A DNA stretch of 64,000 nt from Microstegium vimineum. Lineage: Eukaryota > Streptophyta > Magnoliopsida > Poales > Poaceae. Each line of letters opens with the position of its first letter. Position 1 is the first letter of the stretch. The notes under the pieces are model-generated. The model saw nothing but the letters and a program-made list of their open reading frames with translations, did not search any database and had not been told where the DNA came from. Of the stretch, positions 46,277-57,867 are shown piece after piece. The stretch spans positions 46,551,600 through 46,615,599 of the forward strand of contig CM039122.1 in NCBI GenBank assembly GCA_022036555.1, read 5' to 3'. The translations under genes and the position numbers were made by a program.

Positions 46277-49200
46277 ATGGCCAGCTTCGCGCTCGTCGAT
46301 GCCGACGCCTGGCCCGCCTCCTCGGTCCGTCGGTCGTATCTGATGGAGTTGGTGGAAAGCGGACTTCTCCGGCCCGTTACCACGGCGGAGAGGCCGGAGT
46401 GGATAGCTCCGCCGCGGGATCACGTCGAGCCCAACCCGCCGGAGGGGTACGTGGTGTCGTTCGAGGTCTTCCACCGGGCGGGGCTGGGGGCCCCTCCCAG
46501 CCGCTTCCTGCGCGCGCTCCTCTACCACTACGAAGTGGAGCTCCAGCACCTCACCCCCAACGGCGTCAGCCAGACGGTGGTCTTCGCAGCGGTGTGCGAA
46601 GGCTATCTGGGGATCGAGCCCCATTGGGATATGTGGCTTCACATCTTCAAGGCCAACGTCTTCCACGCCTCGGTCAGCAAGAGCAACCGCCGGAAGGTCA
46701 GGGCCGGGTGCTGCAGCATCTTCGTCAAGTGGACGCCGCTTTGGCTCCCGGCGAACCCGTCCTCGAGCCACTCCGGGTGGCATTCCGGGTGGTTCTACCT
46801 GAGGAACGACGACGATCTGCTCCCGGCGTACACTGGGAGGACCCTCGACACCGAGCCCGACCGCTGGAGATACGGCGTCCCGTTGGACAAGCAGAAGCAC
46901 CTCAACGGCTTGCTGGACGCGCTCAAGCGTCTGAAGGAGAGGGGGCTTACCGCGGAGATTGTTGCATCGGCGTTCCACCGACGGCGGGTTCTGCCGCTGA
47001 TGGCTCGACCCCTCCGCATCGACGAGATGGGTCCGGGGGTCGATCTATCGGGGTGCCGCTTCGTCGATGAAGAGCTGACCCCGGACCGGGTGGTCGGCCG
47101 CGTCCGCCGTTTCTCTTCGCGGGGGGGGGGGGGTTCGACCCCCAAGAACGTCGCGAAGATCCCCATGAAGCCGGACGAGGGCTTCTTTGAGCTGGTAAGG
47201 TCCTTTCCTCCAGTTAGAGTCTTCGTGCCTGCCCCTTCCGTCTTTTCTGCTCGTTCCCTAACCGTCTAGCGTCCCGCAGGGAATCCGTCCTACAAACGCT
47301 CATGCCCGCCGGTGAAGGAGGACCCGGCCAGGAGGGAGGCGAACCGCCTCCGCGCGGAGAAGCAGAAGTCCGACAAGGACAAAACCAAGGCGAAGACGGC
47401 CAAGAAGACTCGGGAGAGAGAGCTGAGAAATCAGCGCCGGGCCCAACAGAGGCGGTTGGGCCTCGATGAGGAGTTATTGCCCTCGAAGGAGGAGGACGAT
47501 GATGAGGAAGACACGGACGGGAGCGAACTGGAGGAGGAGGAGGAGGAGACGGCGCCTGAGCAGGCGGCCGTTGCTACCGGTGGAGAGGAGGGGTCGACCT
47601 CGAGGTCGGCCCCTTCCGTAGAAGCTGGGCCACGGGCGGAGCGCACCGTGGCTTCGCAAGAAGTTGCGCCGCGGCGGACGCGGTCGCAGACGCCGCGGCC
47701 CTCGTCGGGGGGTCGATCGAGCGAGCCCCCGACGCCCGCCGCGTCGGGCGCACGGGTGCCGGGCCCGCCGGCGCAGGTGGAGATCGACAAGGGGACGAAG
47801 GTGGCACCGCCGTCGAAGGGTCGGACGAGCGAGCCCCCGAAGCCTGCCGCGTCGAGCGCACGGGCGTCGGGCCCGTCGGCGCAGGTGGGGGCCGGCAAAA
47901 AGTCGACGGTGGCGCCGCCGGCCCCTGCCCGGGAGAAGGTGCCGAGTGCCGCCTCGACCCCTGCTCCCCAGGCAGCGACGCTCGAGAGCTCGACCAGCCC
48001 GACGGTTGCCGGGCCGAAGCGCTGGGCTCCGAGGGGGTAAGTCGATTTTATAGTTGTTGTCCGTTTTGTCTTTTTGTCGGTAAGGTCCCGTGCTTATTAT
48101 TGCGCACGTGTTCCTTTTTCAGGTCGAAGCGCCGGCAGGGAGCCGCGTCTCCCGCCCCTGCTAAGAAGCTGAAGACGGGGCCGCGGTTCAAGCGGCCGCT
48201 GAGGTCGGCCCCGCCGCCCCGCCCCCTTTGACGGTTACCCGCGAGGCGGCGTGGGTAGCCGCGGCCCGGGGGCGATGGCGCGGGGGAAGGCGCAGGGGGC
48301 CTCGGCGTCTGCTTCGACGACGGAGGATGCGAGCTTGCCGGCGGTGGTCGCCGAAGTGACGGTCGCGGAGTCCGCGCTGCCGTCAGAAGAAGTCGTATTC
48401 GGCGCCCCGGGGGGCGCGGAGCTTCTGGCGACAGCGGTCGCGGCCGAGGTGGTGGAAGTGGCCAGGCCCCAGGCCCCTGCGATCGAGGGGGAGGCTCCGG
48501 CACACCCAACGCCGGGGCGTTGGCCCGAGAGCCTGGCTGCGCTGGAGGCTCGACTCTAGCTCGAGCGCGGGGGTACGACTACCGCCGCGCCCGAGGGCCC
48601 CTCGACGACGCCGGGGCTCGAAGAGGGAGGTCCGGTAGAGCGCGCCGAGGGAACGCCCGCGCCGGCACAGGGCGAGATGCTGATGGAGTCCACCCCCACC
48701 CAGGTGGACGAGATGGTGGCCGAGTTGGTGGACCCGGCAGAACTGGCCATCATCGCGGCTCCTCGGGCGGAGCCGGAGGTGGCTCGGCCTCCCCTCGAGG
48801 TTGGGGGGCCACTGTTTCGAGGTAAGTTACACTTCGACTCACTCGGGATGCGGTGGGTTTACCTTGCCGTGTGTTAACTTTTTCGAGTCCTTCATCGCGC
48901 AGGGCCGGGATCTCCTTTTACCGGTGGAGACGGCTTGGCGGGGCCGTCGACGTCCTCGCGAGGTGGCCCAGAGGAAGAAGCCTCGCCCCTTTCCGCTTAT
49001 CGAGGAGGGGGGACCTGTGTGATGATGTCACCGGGACAATGGAGGAGAGGATTGCCGCCCGCAGCACGGCGTGGGGCTAGGAGGTTCTCGAGGTGGCGGA
49101 CCCTCGAGACCCCGAACGGGTTTTCCTCACGCTCGACGACCAGTCCGAGCTTCGACAGTGGGAGAACGTCGAGGAGTACCGGGCCTTGTTCGAGCGCTCG

Positions 49201-50462
49201 GTACGTCGCGCTGCGGAGGTCGCCGCCGCGGACATACGCGAGGGAATAGAGGTAAGTTCTGTTCTACCTTAGGTTGTAGTTTGAGTTGTCTGGTTGCCGT
49301 TTGTTGACGATCTCCATTTTTATCCTCGTCAGTCGCTGCGGGTGAGGTCCTACGAGAAGTCCCAGTACATTCTCCGGGTACAGGGACAACTCTCGACCCT
49401 CCATGCCTCTATGGAGAAGGCGAGGGATGAGGTCGCCCGCGCGAAGGCGGAGGCGGAGGCGGCGACTATCCAGAAGGATGCCGAGTCGAAGGTCGCCCAC
49501 GCGAAGGCCGGCTACGAGGCCCTCCAGAAGGAAGCCTGGGAGGCCATGTCGTCGGCGCAAGCGAAGGTCGACGACGCCCTTCGGTCGACCGTCACCGTCG
49601 GGCAGGAGCGGGATGCTGCCCTCGAGGCCCAGCGTAAGGCCGAGGAGGAGGCTGCCCGGCTGAGGGAGGACATCCGAGGGCTCCGGGGAGACCTCGACGC
49701 CGTCTCCCGAGAGCGCGACGCTCTGGCCACCTCGGAGGAGAAGGCTCGGACCCGCGCGGTCTCTTTGGGCGTGGTGGCGATGAACCAGAGGACAACCCTC
49801 GTGGACGCAAACAAGACCATCGAGGGCCTCGAGGCCAAAGTTAATGACCAGTCCTCCGAGCTTGAAGACTTCCGCCGCCAGCTTGAGGAGACCGAGCAGG
49901 CCTACTCCACCTTGGATGTGCAGGCCCAAGGTGAGTGTTTCGGGTGTTGCAGAGTCTCTCCTGCCTCGACCCTTTTTCTGCTTTTTTGGTGGGTTTTGAC
50001 TGTCATGTGCTTGCTTCGGCAGAGCTTGCGAAGGAGAATGCCCGCGCCCACAAGGACCTGGACAATCTCCAGGGCCTACTTGGCACCGAGGCAAACCTCA
50101 ACGCGACGCTCGCGGCCGCCATCAACACCTTCTGCAACGACCTCTCGGTCAAGCCGGAGCCGGAGGTCGAGGGGGATGCTCGAGGAGACTCCTCGCTGCG
50201 CCGTTTCTACTCCATGACGCGGGGGGTGACGGAGAACGTCCGAGCCGCCCTGCATGTGGGGGTGAAGCGGGCCCTCGTGGTCGTCAACTCCTTCTACGAC
50301 GTGGACCTCAACCTCGTCGTCGACGGGTTCGCCACCGACCCGGATCTGACCGAGGAACAGAACGACGCGAAGTGTCAGGAGTTGATGGATCACGCAGAGG
50401 TGCCTGGAGGCCTGCTGGCGAGCCTCTTCGAGCCCGATGTGATCCCCTCGGCGGATGAGTAG
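46277..50462 (+). pseudogene. Antisense gene of the Gypsy element: Transposase_28 ('putative gypsy type transposon') domain plus coiled coil, six exons
   Basis: Oriented opposite to gag-pol. Exons by consensus sites: 46,277-47,194; 47,270-48,036; 48,123-48,821; 48,903-49,251; 49,333-49,930; 50,023-50,462 (stop). Exon 1 holds the Transposase_28 (PF04195-like) domain at residues ~54-130 (VSFEVFHRAGLGAPPSRFLR; LTPNGV; CEGYLGIEPHW), then GWFYLRNDD. Exon 2 is a Lys/Arg-rich helix, an acidic run and a Pro/Ala/Ser linker. Exons 5-6 are a long Ala/Glu/Arg coiled coil and a conserved tail (RFYSMTRGVTENVRAALHVG, NSFYDVDLNLVVDGF). Lesions in this copy: a stop/frame break near 48,229, TAG at 48,557-48,559, and a stop/frame change near 49,078. 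The function is unknown even in the family. Proposed roles (nuclear or chromatin targeting, mobilisation) are unproven. The start was chosen because MASFALVDADAW sits in the 5' region downstream of the TATA box. Confidence 0.75.
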
Positions 50463-50629
50463 CCCTCGGGAGGTGTCGACGGGTAGTCCCGGGCCTGCGA
50501 GCCGTATCTGGACAAAAGGTCCATGTAACAGTTAGGCTCTTGTACTGATACAATGCCAAGCCCCCGAGGGCTTTTTTGTATATAATGTGTTTTGATCAAG
50601 ATGCACGCAGTTAACATTGTTTTTTCGAG

Positions 50630-51313
50630 CTTTCCCTGCTTTTCTTTGCCTGAGTCGACGCCTGTGAACTAAGTGTTCGACGCACGCTCTTATCCCTGGA
50701 AGGGGGGTGGCGAGTAGGGGTACCGTAGCCCTGGGGCGTAGGTGAGTCCCTGGCTCGACGGCACCCTCGACCCTCAGGGGGCTCGAGGCGCCTTTACTTA
50801 GTTAAGAAGCGTACTCGAGGGAAAGAACGGGAGGGAGAGTCGAGTTTCGAAAAAACGTTCGAGTTTTTCGGAGACTTAGGGGGGTGCCCCCCTGTTAGCC
50901 CCAAGGGAGGCTCGACTTTGCTGAGGCAAAGTCGAGGCTACCTTAGTGCTGTGGACGGGTTCGTCTCGTTATTTCTACTTCTCGAGCGCTCTCTGCTTTT
51001 CTTTGCCTAAGTCGTCGCTTGTGAACTTAAGTATTCGACACACGCTCGTATCCCTAGAAGGGGGGTGGCGAGTAGGGATACCGTAGCCCTGGGGCGTAGG
51101 TGGGTCCCTGGCTCGACGGCACCCTCGACCCTTAGGGAGCTCGAGGCGCCTTTACTCAGTTGAGAAGCGTACTTGAGGTGAAGATCGAGAAGGGGGGGGG
51201 GGTCGAGTTTCGAGAAAACATACGGGTTTTTCGGGGACTTAGGAGGGGGGTGCCCTTCTGTCGGCCCCCGAGGGGAGCTCGACTTTGTCCGGGCAAAGTC
51301 GAGGCTACCTTCG
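50630..51313. repeat. Tandem duplication, 357-bp spacing, with hairpins
   Basis: 50,630-50,945 and 50,986-51,313 are similar copies (GCTTTTCTTTGCCT ... GCAAAGTCGAGGCTACCTT). Each ends in an inverted repeat CTCGACTTTG...CAAAGTCGAG. The pair lies exactly between the 3' ends of the antisense gene and of pol, so it may serve as the terminator region for both convergent transcripts. Confidence 0.8.
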
Positions 51314-51404
51314 AGCTACGAACGAACGTGAAATGTGTTTCGAGAACATTTTATTCATTCGAGAATTTGTACATAAATGCGAAAATGTACAAGGCCCTGG
51401 GGCC

Positions 51405-52691
51405 TCAGGGATAGAAGCGACGTAGCTGTTCGATGTTCCACACGTTGGTGAAGATCTCGCCCTTCTCGTTCTTCAGTTTGTAAGTGCCGGGCTTCAGCAC
51501 CTCTGCCACGATGAAGGGTCCCTCCCAAGGTGGTGTCAGCTTGTGACGCCCCTTGTTGCTCTGTCGACGACGCAGAACGAGGTCGCCGACGTTGAGGTCC
51601 CTTTTGCGCACATTTTTGTCGTGGTAGCGTCGCAGCGTCTGCTGGTACTGAGCCGACTTGAAGAGGGCCATGTCACGAGCTTCCTCGAGCTGGTCGAGGG
51701 AGTCCTCTCGGGCTACCGTGTTGGCTTGCTCGCTGTAGGCTTTCAGTCGAGGGGATCCGTACTCGAGGTCAGTGGGGAGGACAGCCTCGGACCCATAGAC
51801 CAAGAAGAACGGAGAGAACCCCGTGGCTCGACTCGGTGTCGTTCGGAGACTCCATAGCACAGCGGGCAGCTCGTCGACCCATCTCCTTCCGTGTCTGTTT
51901 AGCCGGTGGAAGATCCATGGCTTGAGGCCCTGCAAAACCATACCGTTGGCACGCTCGACCTGACCGTTAGTTCGAGGGTGGGCGACTGCGGACCAATTCA
52001 CCCTGATGTGGTGGTGGTCACAGAAGTCCAGAAACTTTTGGCCGGTAAACTGCGTGCCGTTGTCGGTGATGATGACGTTGGGGATCCCAAAGCGGTGGAT
52101 GATGTCAGTGAAGAATAGCACGGCTTGCCGAGACTAGATGTTGGCGATGGGTCGAGCCTCGATCCACTTTGAGAACTTGTCGATGGCCACGAGAAGGTGA
52201 GTGTGCCCGCCCTTGGTTCTTTTCAAGGGACCGACCATGTCGAGCCCCCATACTGCGAACGGCCAGGTTATGGGTATCATCTGAAGAGCCTGGGCGGGTA
52301 GGTGGGTCTGCCTGGCGTAGAATTGACATCCCTGACAGGATCGAACGAGTTTGGTGGCGTCGTCGACAGTCGTCGGCCAGTAGAAGCCATGTCGAAAGGC
52401 ACTTCCTACCAGCGTTCTCGGCGCCGCGTGGTGGCCACAAGCCCCTGAGTGTAGGTCCTTCAGCAATGCCCTCCCCTCCTCGAGGGTGAGGCATCGTTGA
52501 AGTACGCCCGACGGGCTACGTCGATATAGTTCGCGGCCATCCCCGTATAGGACGTAGGTTTTGGCACGCCGAGCTACTCGACGGGCTTCCGTGCGGTCTT
52601 CTGGGAGTTCGCCTCGCGTCAGGTACTCGAGGTAAGGCGCGCGCCAATCCGTCGGAGGGGTTGGCGCCGCGGTGGCCCCGTCGATATCCAT
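51405..52691 (-). pseudogene. Integrase of the Gypsy element, interrupted by one in-frame TAG
   Basis: Reading 52,691 to 51,405: the HHCC zinc-binding region (H-x-GACGHHA...CQGCQ), then the rve core with D of WGLDMVG, D of ITDNGTQF and E of GQVERANG, and the C-terminal DNA-binding/GKP-like part (GDLVLRRR, PWEGPFIV, YKL). A TAG at 52,134-52,136 breaks the same frame in the core. Integrase would insert the reverse-transcribed copy and would have made the GGTGT duplication at this locus. Confidence 0.88.
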
Positions 52692-52692
52692 G

Positions 52693-54599
52693 ACCTCTCC
52701 CCCGCTCGAGGGGGATCGGTCGAGGGGGGTGGGTCGACGGATGGTGTGTGCAGATCCCTCGAGAAGATGTCGGGGGGGGGGGGACCGTCCCTCGAGTAGA
52801 CGCGATTTTGGCCAGCTCGTCGGCAGCTTCGTTGTACCGACGGGCTACGTGGTTGAGCTCGAGGCCGTAGAACTTGTCCTCGAGCCTTCGGACCTCCTTG
52901 CAGTAGGCTTCCATCTTAGGATCGTGGCAGATCGAGTCTTTCATCACTTGGTCGATCACCATCTAAGAGTCCCCCCGCACGTCGAGGCGACGAACCCCGA
53001 GCTTGATGGCGATGCGCAGGCCGTTGACGAGGGCCTCGTACTCGGCGATGTTGTTGGAGGCGGGGAAGTGGAGGCGGATGACATATCGCATATGGACCCC
53101 TGAGGGTGATACGAATAGCAATCCTGCGCCTGCTCCCGTCTTCATCAGTGATCCGTCAAAGTACATGGCCCAGAGCTCGCTCTGAACCTGCACTGGGGGT
53201 AGTTGGGTGTCGGTCCATTCTGCAACGAAATCCTCCAGTACCTGAGACTTGATAGCCTTCCGAGGGGCGTAGGAGAGGTCTCCCCCATGAGCTCGGCGGA
53301 CCACTTGGCGATCCTTCCCGATGCCTCCCGGTTCTGGATTATCTCTCCGAGGGGGAAAGATGAAACCACAGTGACCGGATGGCCCAGGAAATAGTGTTTG
53401 AGCTTCCGCCGAGTGAGGACGACCGCGTACAACAGCTTCTGGATGTGGGGATACCTCGTCTTGGTCTTGGAAAGGACCTCGCTCACGAAGTAGACAGACC
53501 TCTGAACCGGCAGGGCGTGTCCTTCCTCCTCCCTCTCGACTACTATGACCGCGCTGACTACTTGCGTAGTCGCTGCGACGTAGAGCAAGAGGGGCTCGGC
53601 CGGACTCGGGGGGACCAAGACCGGGGGCGAGGTGAGCAAGGTCTTGAGCCTCGAGAGCGATTCCTCGGCTTCGGCGGTCCACGCGAAGTGTTCCGTCTTC
53701 TTCAAGAGCCGGTAAAGGGGTAGGGCCTTTTCTCCGAGCCTCGAGATGAAGCGACTGAGGGCGGCGAGGCACCTAGTAACCCTTTGCACGCTCTTGAGGT
53801 CTTTGATCGGGCCCATCCTCGTGATGGCGGTTACCTTCTCGGGATTAGCCTCGATGCCGCGCTGGGAAACTATGTACCCTAAGAGCATGCCTCGGGGGAC
53901 CCCGAAGACACACTTCTCAGGGTTCAGTTTTATGCGATTAGCCCTGAGGCACCCAAACGCGATCTCGAGGTCTCCGACCAGGTTTCCGACGGTTCCGGAC
54001 TTGACCACGATGTCATCGACGTAGGCCTCGACGGTCGGCCCTATGTGTTTCCCGAAGACGTGGAGCATGCATCGCTGGTAAGTGGCCCTGGCGTTTCGCA
54101 AGCCGAAGGGCATAGTGAGGTAGCAAAACATGCCAAAGGGAGTGATGAAGGAGGTCGCGAGCTGGTCGGACTCCTTCATCTTTATTTGGTGGTAGCCGGA
54201 ATACGCATCAAGGAAGCAAAGGGTTTCACATCCCGAAGTGGAGTCTACTATTTGGTCGATGCGAGGTAAAGGAAAAAGAACTTTAGGACATGCTTTATTC
54301 AAACTGGTGTAGTCTACACACATCCTATCCTTCCCATTCTTTTTCTTTACAAGCACAGGGTTAGCTAACCACTCGGGATGATGTACCTCCTTGATGAATC
54401 CGGCCTTCATAAGCTTGTCGACCTCCTCCCCGATGATCCTGCGCTTCTCCTCGTCGAAGCGGCGCAGGCGTTGCTTCACCGGTTTGGACCCGGCTCGGAT
54501 GTCCAAGGAGTGCTTGGCGACTTCCCTTGGGATGCTCGGCATGTCCGAGGGACTCCATGCGAATATGTCGGCGTTCGCACGAAGAAAGTAGATGAGCAC
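52693..54599 (-). pseudogene. Reverse transcriptase and RNase H of the Gypsy element, broken
   Basis: RT (54,599-~53,720) shows ANPVLVKKKNGKDRMCVDY, LPRIDQIVD, CFLDAYSGYHQI, MPFGLRNA and the catalytic EAYVDDIVVKS. It is followed by the RT-linked RNase H (YVAATT..., KLLYAVVLTRRKLKHYF) and then a second, plant-type RNase H segment (AMYFDGSLMKTGAGAG, NNIAEYEALVNGL). Damage: a frame change near 53,290 in a G-run, and an in-frame TAG at 52,963-52,965 directly after VRGDS. Confidence 0.88.
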
Positions 54600-54605
54600 G
54601 GCTTC

Positions 54606-55375
54606 CTATTTGGGCTCGAGGGTGGCGCTGATCGTCAGCACCTTCCTGTCCGCGAGGCCGGGGTCGAGCGGGACGGTCTTCGTGTCTTCCGCCGGCTTGA
54701 AGTTGCCAGCGTGGCGCTTGGGGTCGGGGATCTCTCCGGACAAGTCGTCGAGGGCCGCGAGGATAGCCGAATCCTCACGGGCTTCGGCTTTTTCCACGCA
54801 CTCGACGTCGCAGTCGTATGCGTGCTCGTAGGAGGTGTCGACAGTGATGACCCCCGAGGGTCCCGGCATCTTGAGCTTGAGGTAGGTGTAGTTCGGGACC
54901 GCCATGAACTTGGCGTACCCCGGTCTACCGATGACGGCGTGGTAGGTGCCTCGCCACGCGGCCACCTCGAAGGTCAGCTCTTCCTTACGGAAGTTCGAGG
55001 GGACGCCGAAGCAGACCGGCAGCTTGACGCGGCCGATCGGGAGTGCCTTCTTTCCCGGGACGATCCCATGGAACCCCCCCGCGGTGGGCAGGAGCATGGT
55101 CCTCGGGATCCCCAGGAGGTCGAGGGTCTCGGCGTAGATGATGTTGAGGCTGCTCCCCCCATCCATGAGCACTTTGCTGAGGCGGGTGTTGAGGATGATC
55201 GGGTCGACGACGAGCGGGTAAGCCCCTGCGTTGGGGATGTGCTCGGGGTGGTCGTCCTGATCGAAGGTGATCGGCGTGTGGGACCAGTCGAGGTACCGCG
55301 GGGCCTGGGCCCGAACGGAAAAAACTTCTCGACGCTCCCTCTTGCGTTGGCGCGTGGTGAGGCGAGTCGAGGGTC
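54606..55375 (-). pseudogene. Aspartic protease of the Gypsy element
   Basis: The retropepsin core has the active-site motif LMDGGSSLN and the flap/helix region FEVAAWRGTYHAVIGRP. It uses the DGG variant usual in Tat elements rather than DSG/DTG. An in-frame TAG (54,606-54,608) separates it from RT, and a frame change near 55,377 separates it from gag. Confidence 0.82.
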
Positions 55376-55376
55376 C

Positions 55377-57840
55377 CCGTAAATCATGTAGCAGTCGTGG
55401 ATCTCGGGGAAGCCTCCTTTTTGGACATCACCCCTGACGTGTGCGTCACAGGGCGGGTCTTCCTTGCCGTCGTCTCTCCTGGGACCAGGGGGGACGAAGT
55501 GCCTTCGGAGCATGCGGCAATCCTCGAGGCGGTGGTTGGCCGGCCCCATATGATAGGGGCAGGGCTCCTTCAGCATCTTATCGAAGACGCCCCCGTCGGG
55601 AGGGGGCCCTCGAGGCTTCCGCTTGTCCGCTGCAGCGACAAGGTCGTCGGGCTCGTCATCGTGCTCGACGTTGGGCTCGACGTTGCGCCGGCCCGGTTGG
55701 TTCTTCTTCTTCTTCTTCCGGCCGCCGTTGCCATTGTTGTTCCTCCTGGGCCCCTTGTTTCTCTTGGGCCCATCGTCCGAGCCCCCGGGTTCATCCGCGT
55801 CGCCCTTCCCCTTCCCTGGGGGAATCTGGAAGAATACGCCAACGGCCTCTTCGCCAGCCGTGTAGTTGGCGATGACGTCCATGAGCTCGTTCGCGGTCTT
55901 GGGGATGTTTCGCCCCAGCTCCCGCACCAACTCCTTGCAGGTTGTCCCGGCGATGAACGCCGTGATGACCTCGTGGTTGGAGATGTGGGTCAGTGCGGTA
56001 CGCTGCTTCGAGAATCGGTGGGTGAAGGCGCGGAGGGTCTCCCCTGGTTTCTGCTTGCAGCTGCGAAGGTCCCAGGAGTTGCCCGGCCGCTCGTAGGTGC
56101 CCTTGAAGTTGCCCTCGAAGATCCGGACCAGGTCGGACCAGTCCTGGATCAAGTCCGGGGGTAGCTTCTCGAGCCACCTTCGAGCGGTGTCGGAGAGGAA
56201 CAATGGTAGTTGCCGGATGATGACGAGGTCGTCTTTGGCTCCCCCCAGCTGGCATGCCAGCCTGAAGTCGGCAAGCCAGAGCTCTGGCTTGGTTTCGCCG
56301 TTGTATTTGATCAGGCTGGAGGGTGGACGGAAACGTACGGGGGTAGGGAAGCCCGCCGGATAGTTCTTCCGAAGACTCGGGGCCCCGGTGGCTCCGGAGA
56401 CCGACATCGGTCTTCGTTGCTGTCGTAGCGCCCACCTCGGTGAGCGCTGTAGCCTCGAGCCTCGGCGTCGCCGTATCGACGTCGGTTGTTCACTCGAGGG
56501 GGGAGGTCGTCGACGAGGCATTCCTGAACCGGTCGTGGCTCGACCCGGCCCTGGGGCGCCTTGTTCTGGTGGACGGAGGCCTCCCGATTTTGTCGAGGGG
56601 GCACTGCTTGCCGCTCAGAGGCAGCCCCTCGACACCTCGAGGCCGAGCTCTCCGCCTGCTGCACGGCTGCAGTTTGGAGCAGCCCCTAGATTTCTTCCCT
56701 GATACGTCGTGCCTGGGGGGTCGATGGCGCCGACATGTCGCGAAGCAGCATCGCGGCTGCCACGACATTCTGGCTGGCGCGGTTGAAGACTCGGGGTTCG
56801 GCGTTCCCCTCCTCGACGATCTGCCGGTGGACCTCCCGGGCCTGCTCGCGAACTCCTCCACCCTGAGGACGCCCTCGATCCTGTTCGAGGGCGCGTTCGA
56901 GCTGCTGAAGACGCAGGCGCTCCTCCTCGAGCTTGCCGAGAAGCTCTCGGACCTGTGTAATTTGTACGTCGGGGGGTGGATCGGCTCTATCAGGACTTGG
57001 GGGGATGGCATCTCGAGGTGGTGTGGCGTTGGCCCCTTCCCATTCTTCAGTGGCCGCGGTATCGTCGATGTCGTCCTGGAGGACGGTTTGCTCGTCGAGG
57101 TGGAAGCACTCCCGAGTGGAGTCGTAGCTCTCGTCGGGAGAGTCTGAGTCGAAGTCGGCGTGGTAGAAGTGGGGGAAGAGCCTACCGCTTTCTTCCTCCT
57201 CCAGGCGCCGCCGTAACGTGCCCCACGTACGAGGCAGTTCTGGCTCGCCCGGTGAAGTGGTGGTGACGGGATCGGCCGTCGCCCATGACGGAGTCCATGG
57301 AGACTCGTCATATGTATGTACCCTCAGCCCTGCAAAAGCAGAGTAGAGTCCGGCACTATTGCGGAGCCCGTACGGGAACGGGTCGCGCGGTGGTGACGGG
57401 GTCGAGGGTGTCGGAGAAGCCACGGGAGCCTCCGGGGACGATGACGTGGGGGAGCCGAAGTCCCATTCGGGGAGACGCCCGCCCTCGGCCCACACGCGTG
57501 GGTCAAACGGACCCCTAGGAGAAGGGGTCGTGTCGCCAGCTGGGACTGGGGGAATGGCATCCCGCGCCCCAGAGCTCGTACGACGACGAGCGCGTCGAAG
57601 CCGCTCGCGCCTCCTCCTGATCGCAGGCCAGAGTCGCAAGCGGAGGGACCGTCGCCTGATCCTTGCTGGCTCCGGCGCAGCGGAGCTGCCGATGTCTAGG
57701 CCACGGGTGGAGGGAAAGACTATGAAGTCGCCCTGGTCCGTGGAAACGAACCCTAGACTGCCGAACCAGATGACGGTGTTGAACGGGAACGGTGGGATGG
57801 TGGAATCCATCTGAGAGAGCAGTTCGGAGTTGATCGACAC
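55377..57840 (-). pseudogene. gag of the Gypsy element, broken
   Basis: The N-terminal ORF (57,840-56,686) is a Pro/Ser/acidic region ending in a Glu/Arg/Leu coiled coil. The capsid-like retrotransposon gag domain (56,521-~55,900) shows PELWLADFRLACQLGG, LPLFLSDTARRWLEKLP, FEGNFKGTY and LRAFTHRFSKQR. A basic KKKKKNQ stretch follows (55,690-55,760). The C-terminus contains CPYHMGPANHRLEDC, a retroviral-knuckle-like Cys/His motif. A stop/frame break separates the two ORFs at 56,686-56,520. Confidence 0.85.
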
Positions 57841-57848
57841 GCGAATCC

Positions 57849-57866
57849 CCCTACCTGGCGCGCCAA
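57849..57866 (-). promoter_or_regulatory. Primer-binding site of the Gypsy element
   Basis: Immediately inside the 5' LTR the minus strand reads TTGGCGCGCCAGGTAGGG. The TGG start matches the CCA end of a tRNA primer. Which tRNA is not determined. Confidence 0.7.
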
Positions 57867-57867
57867 C

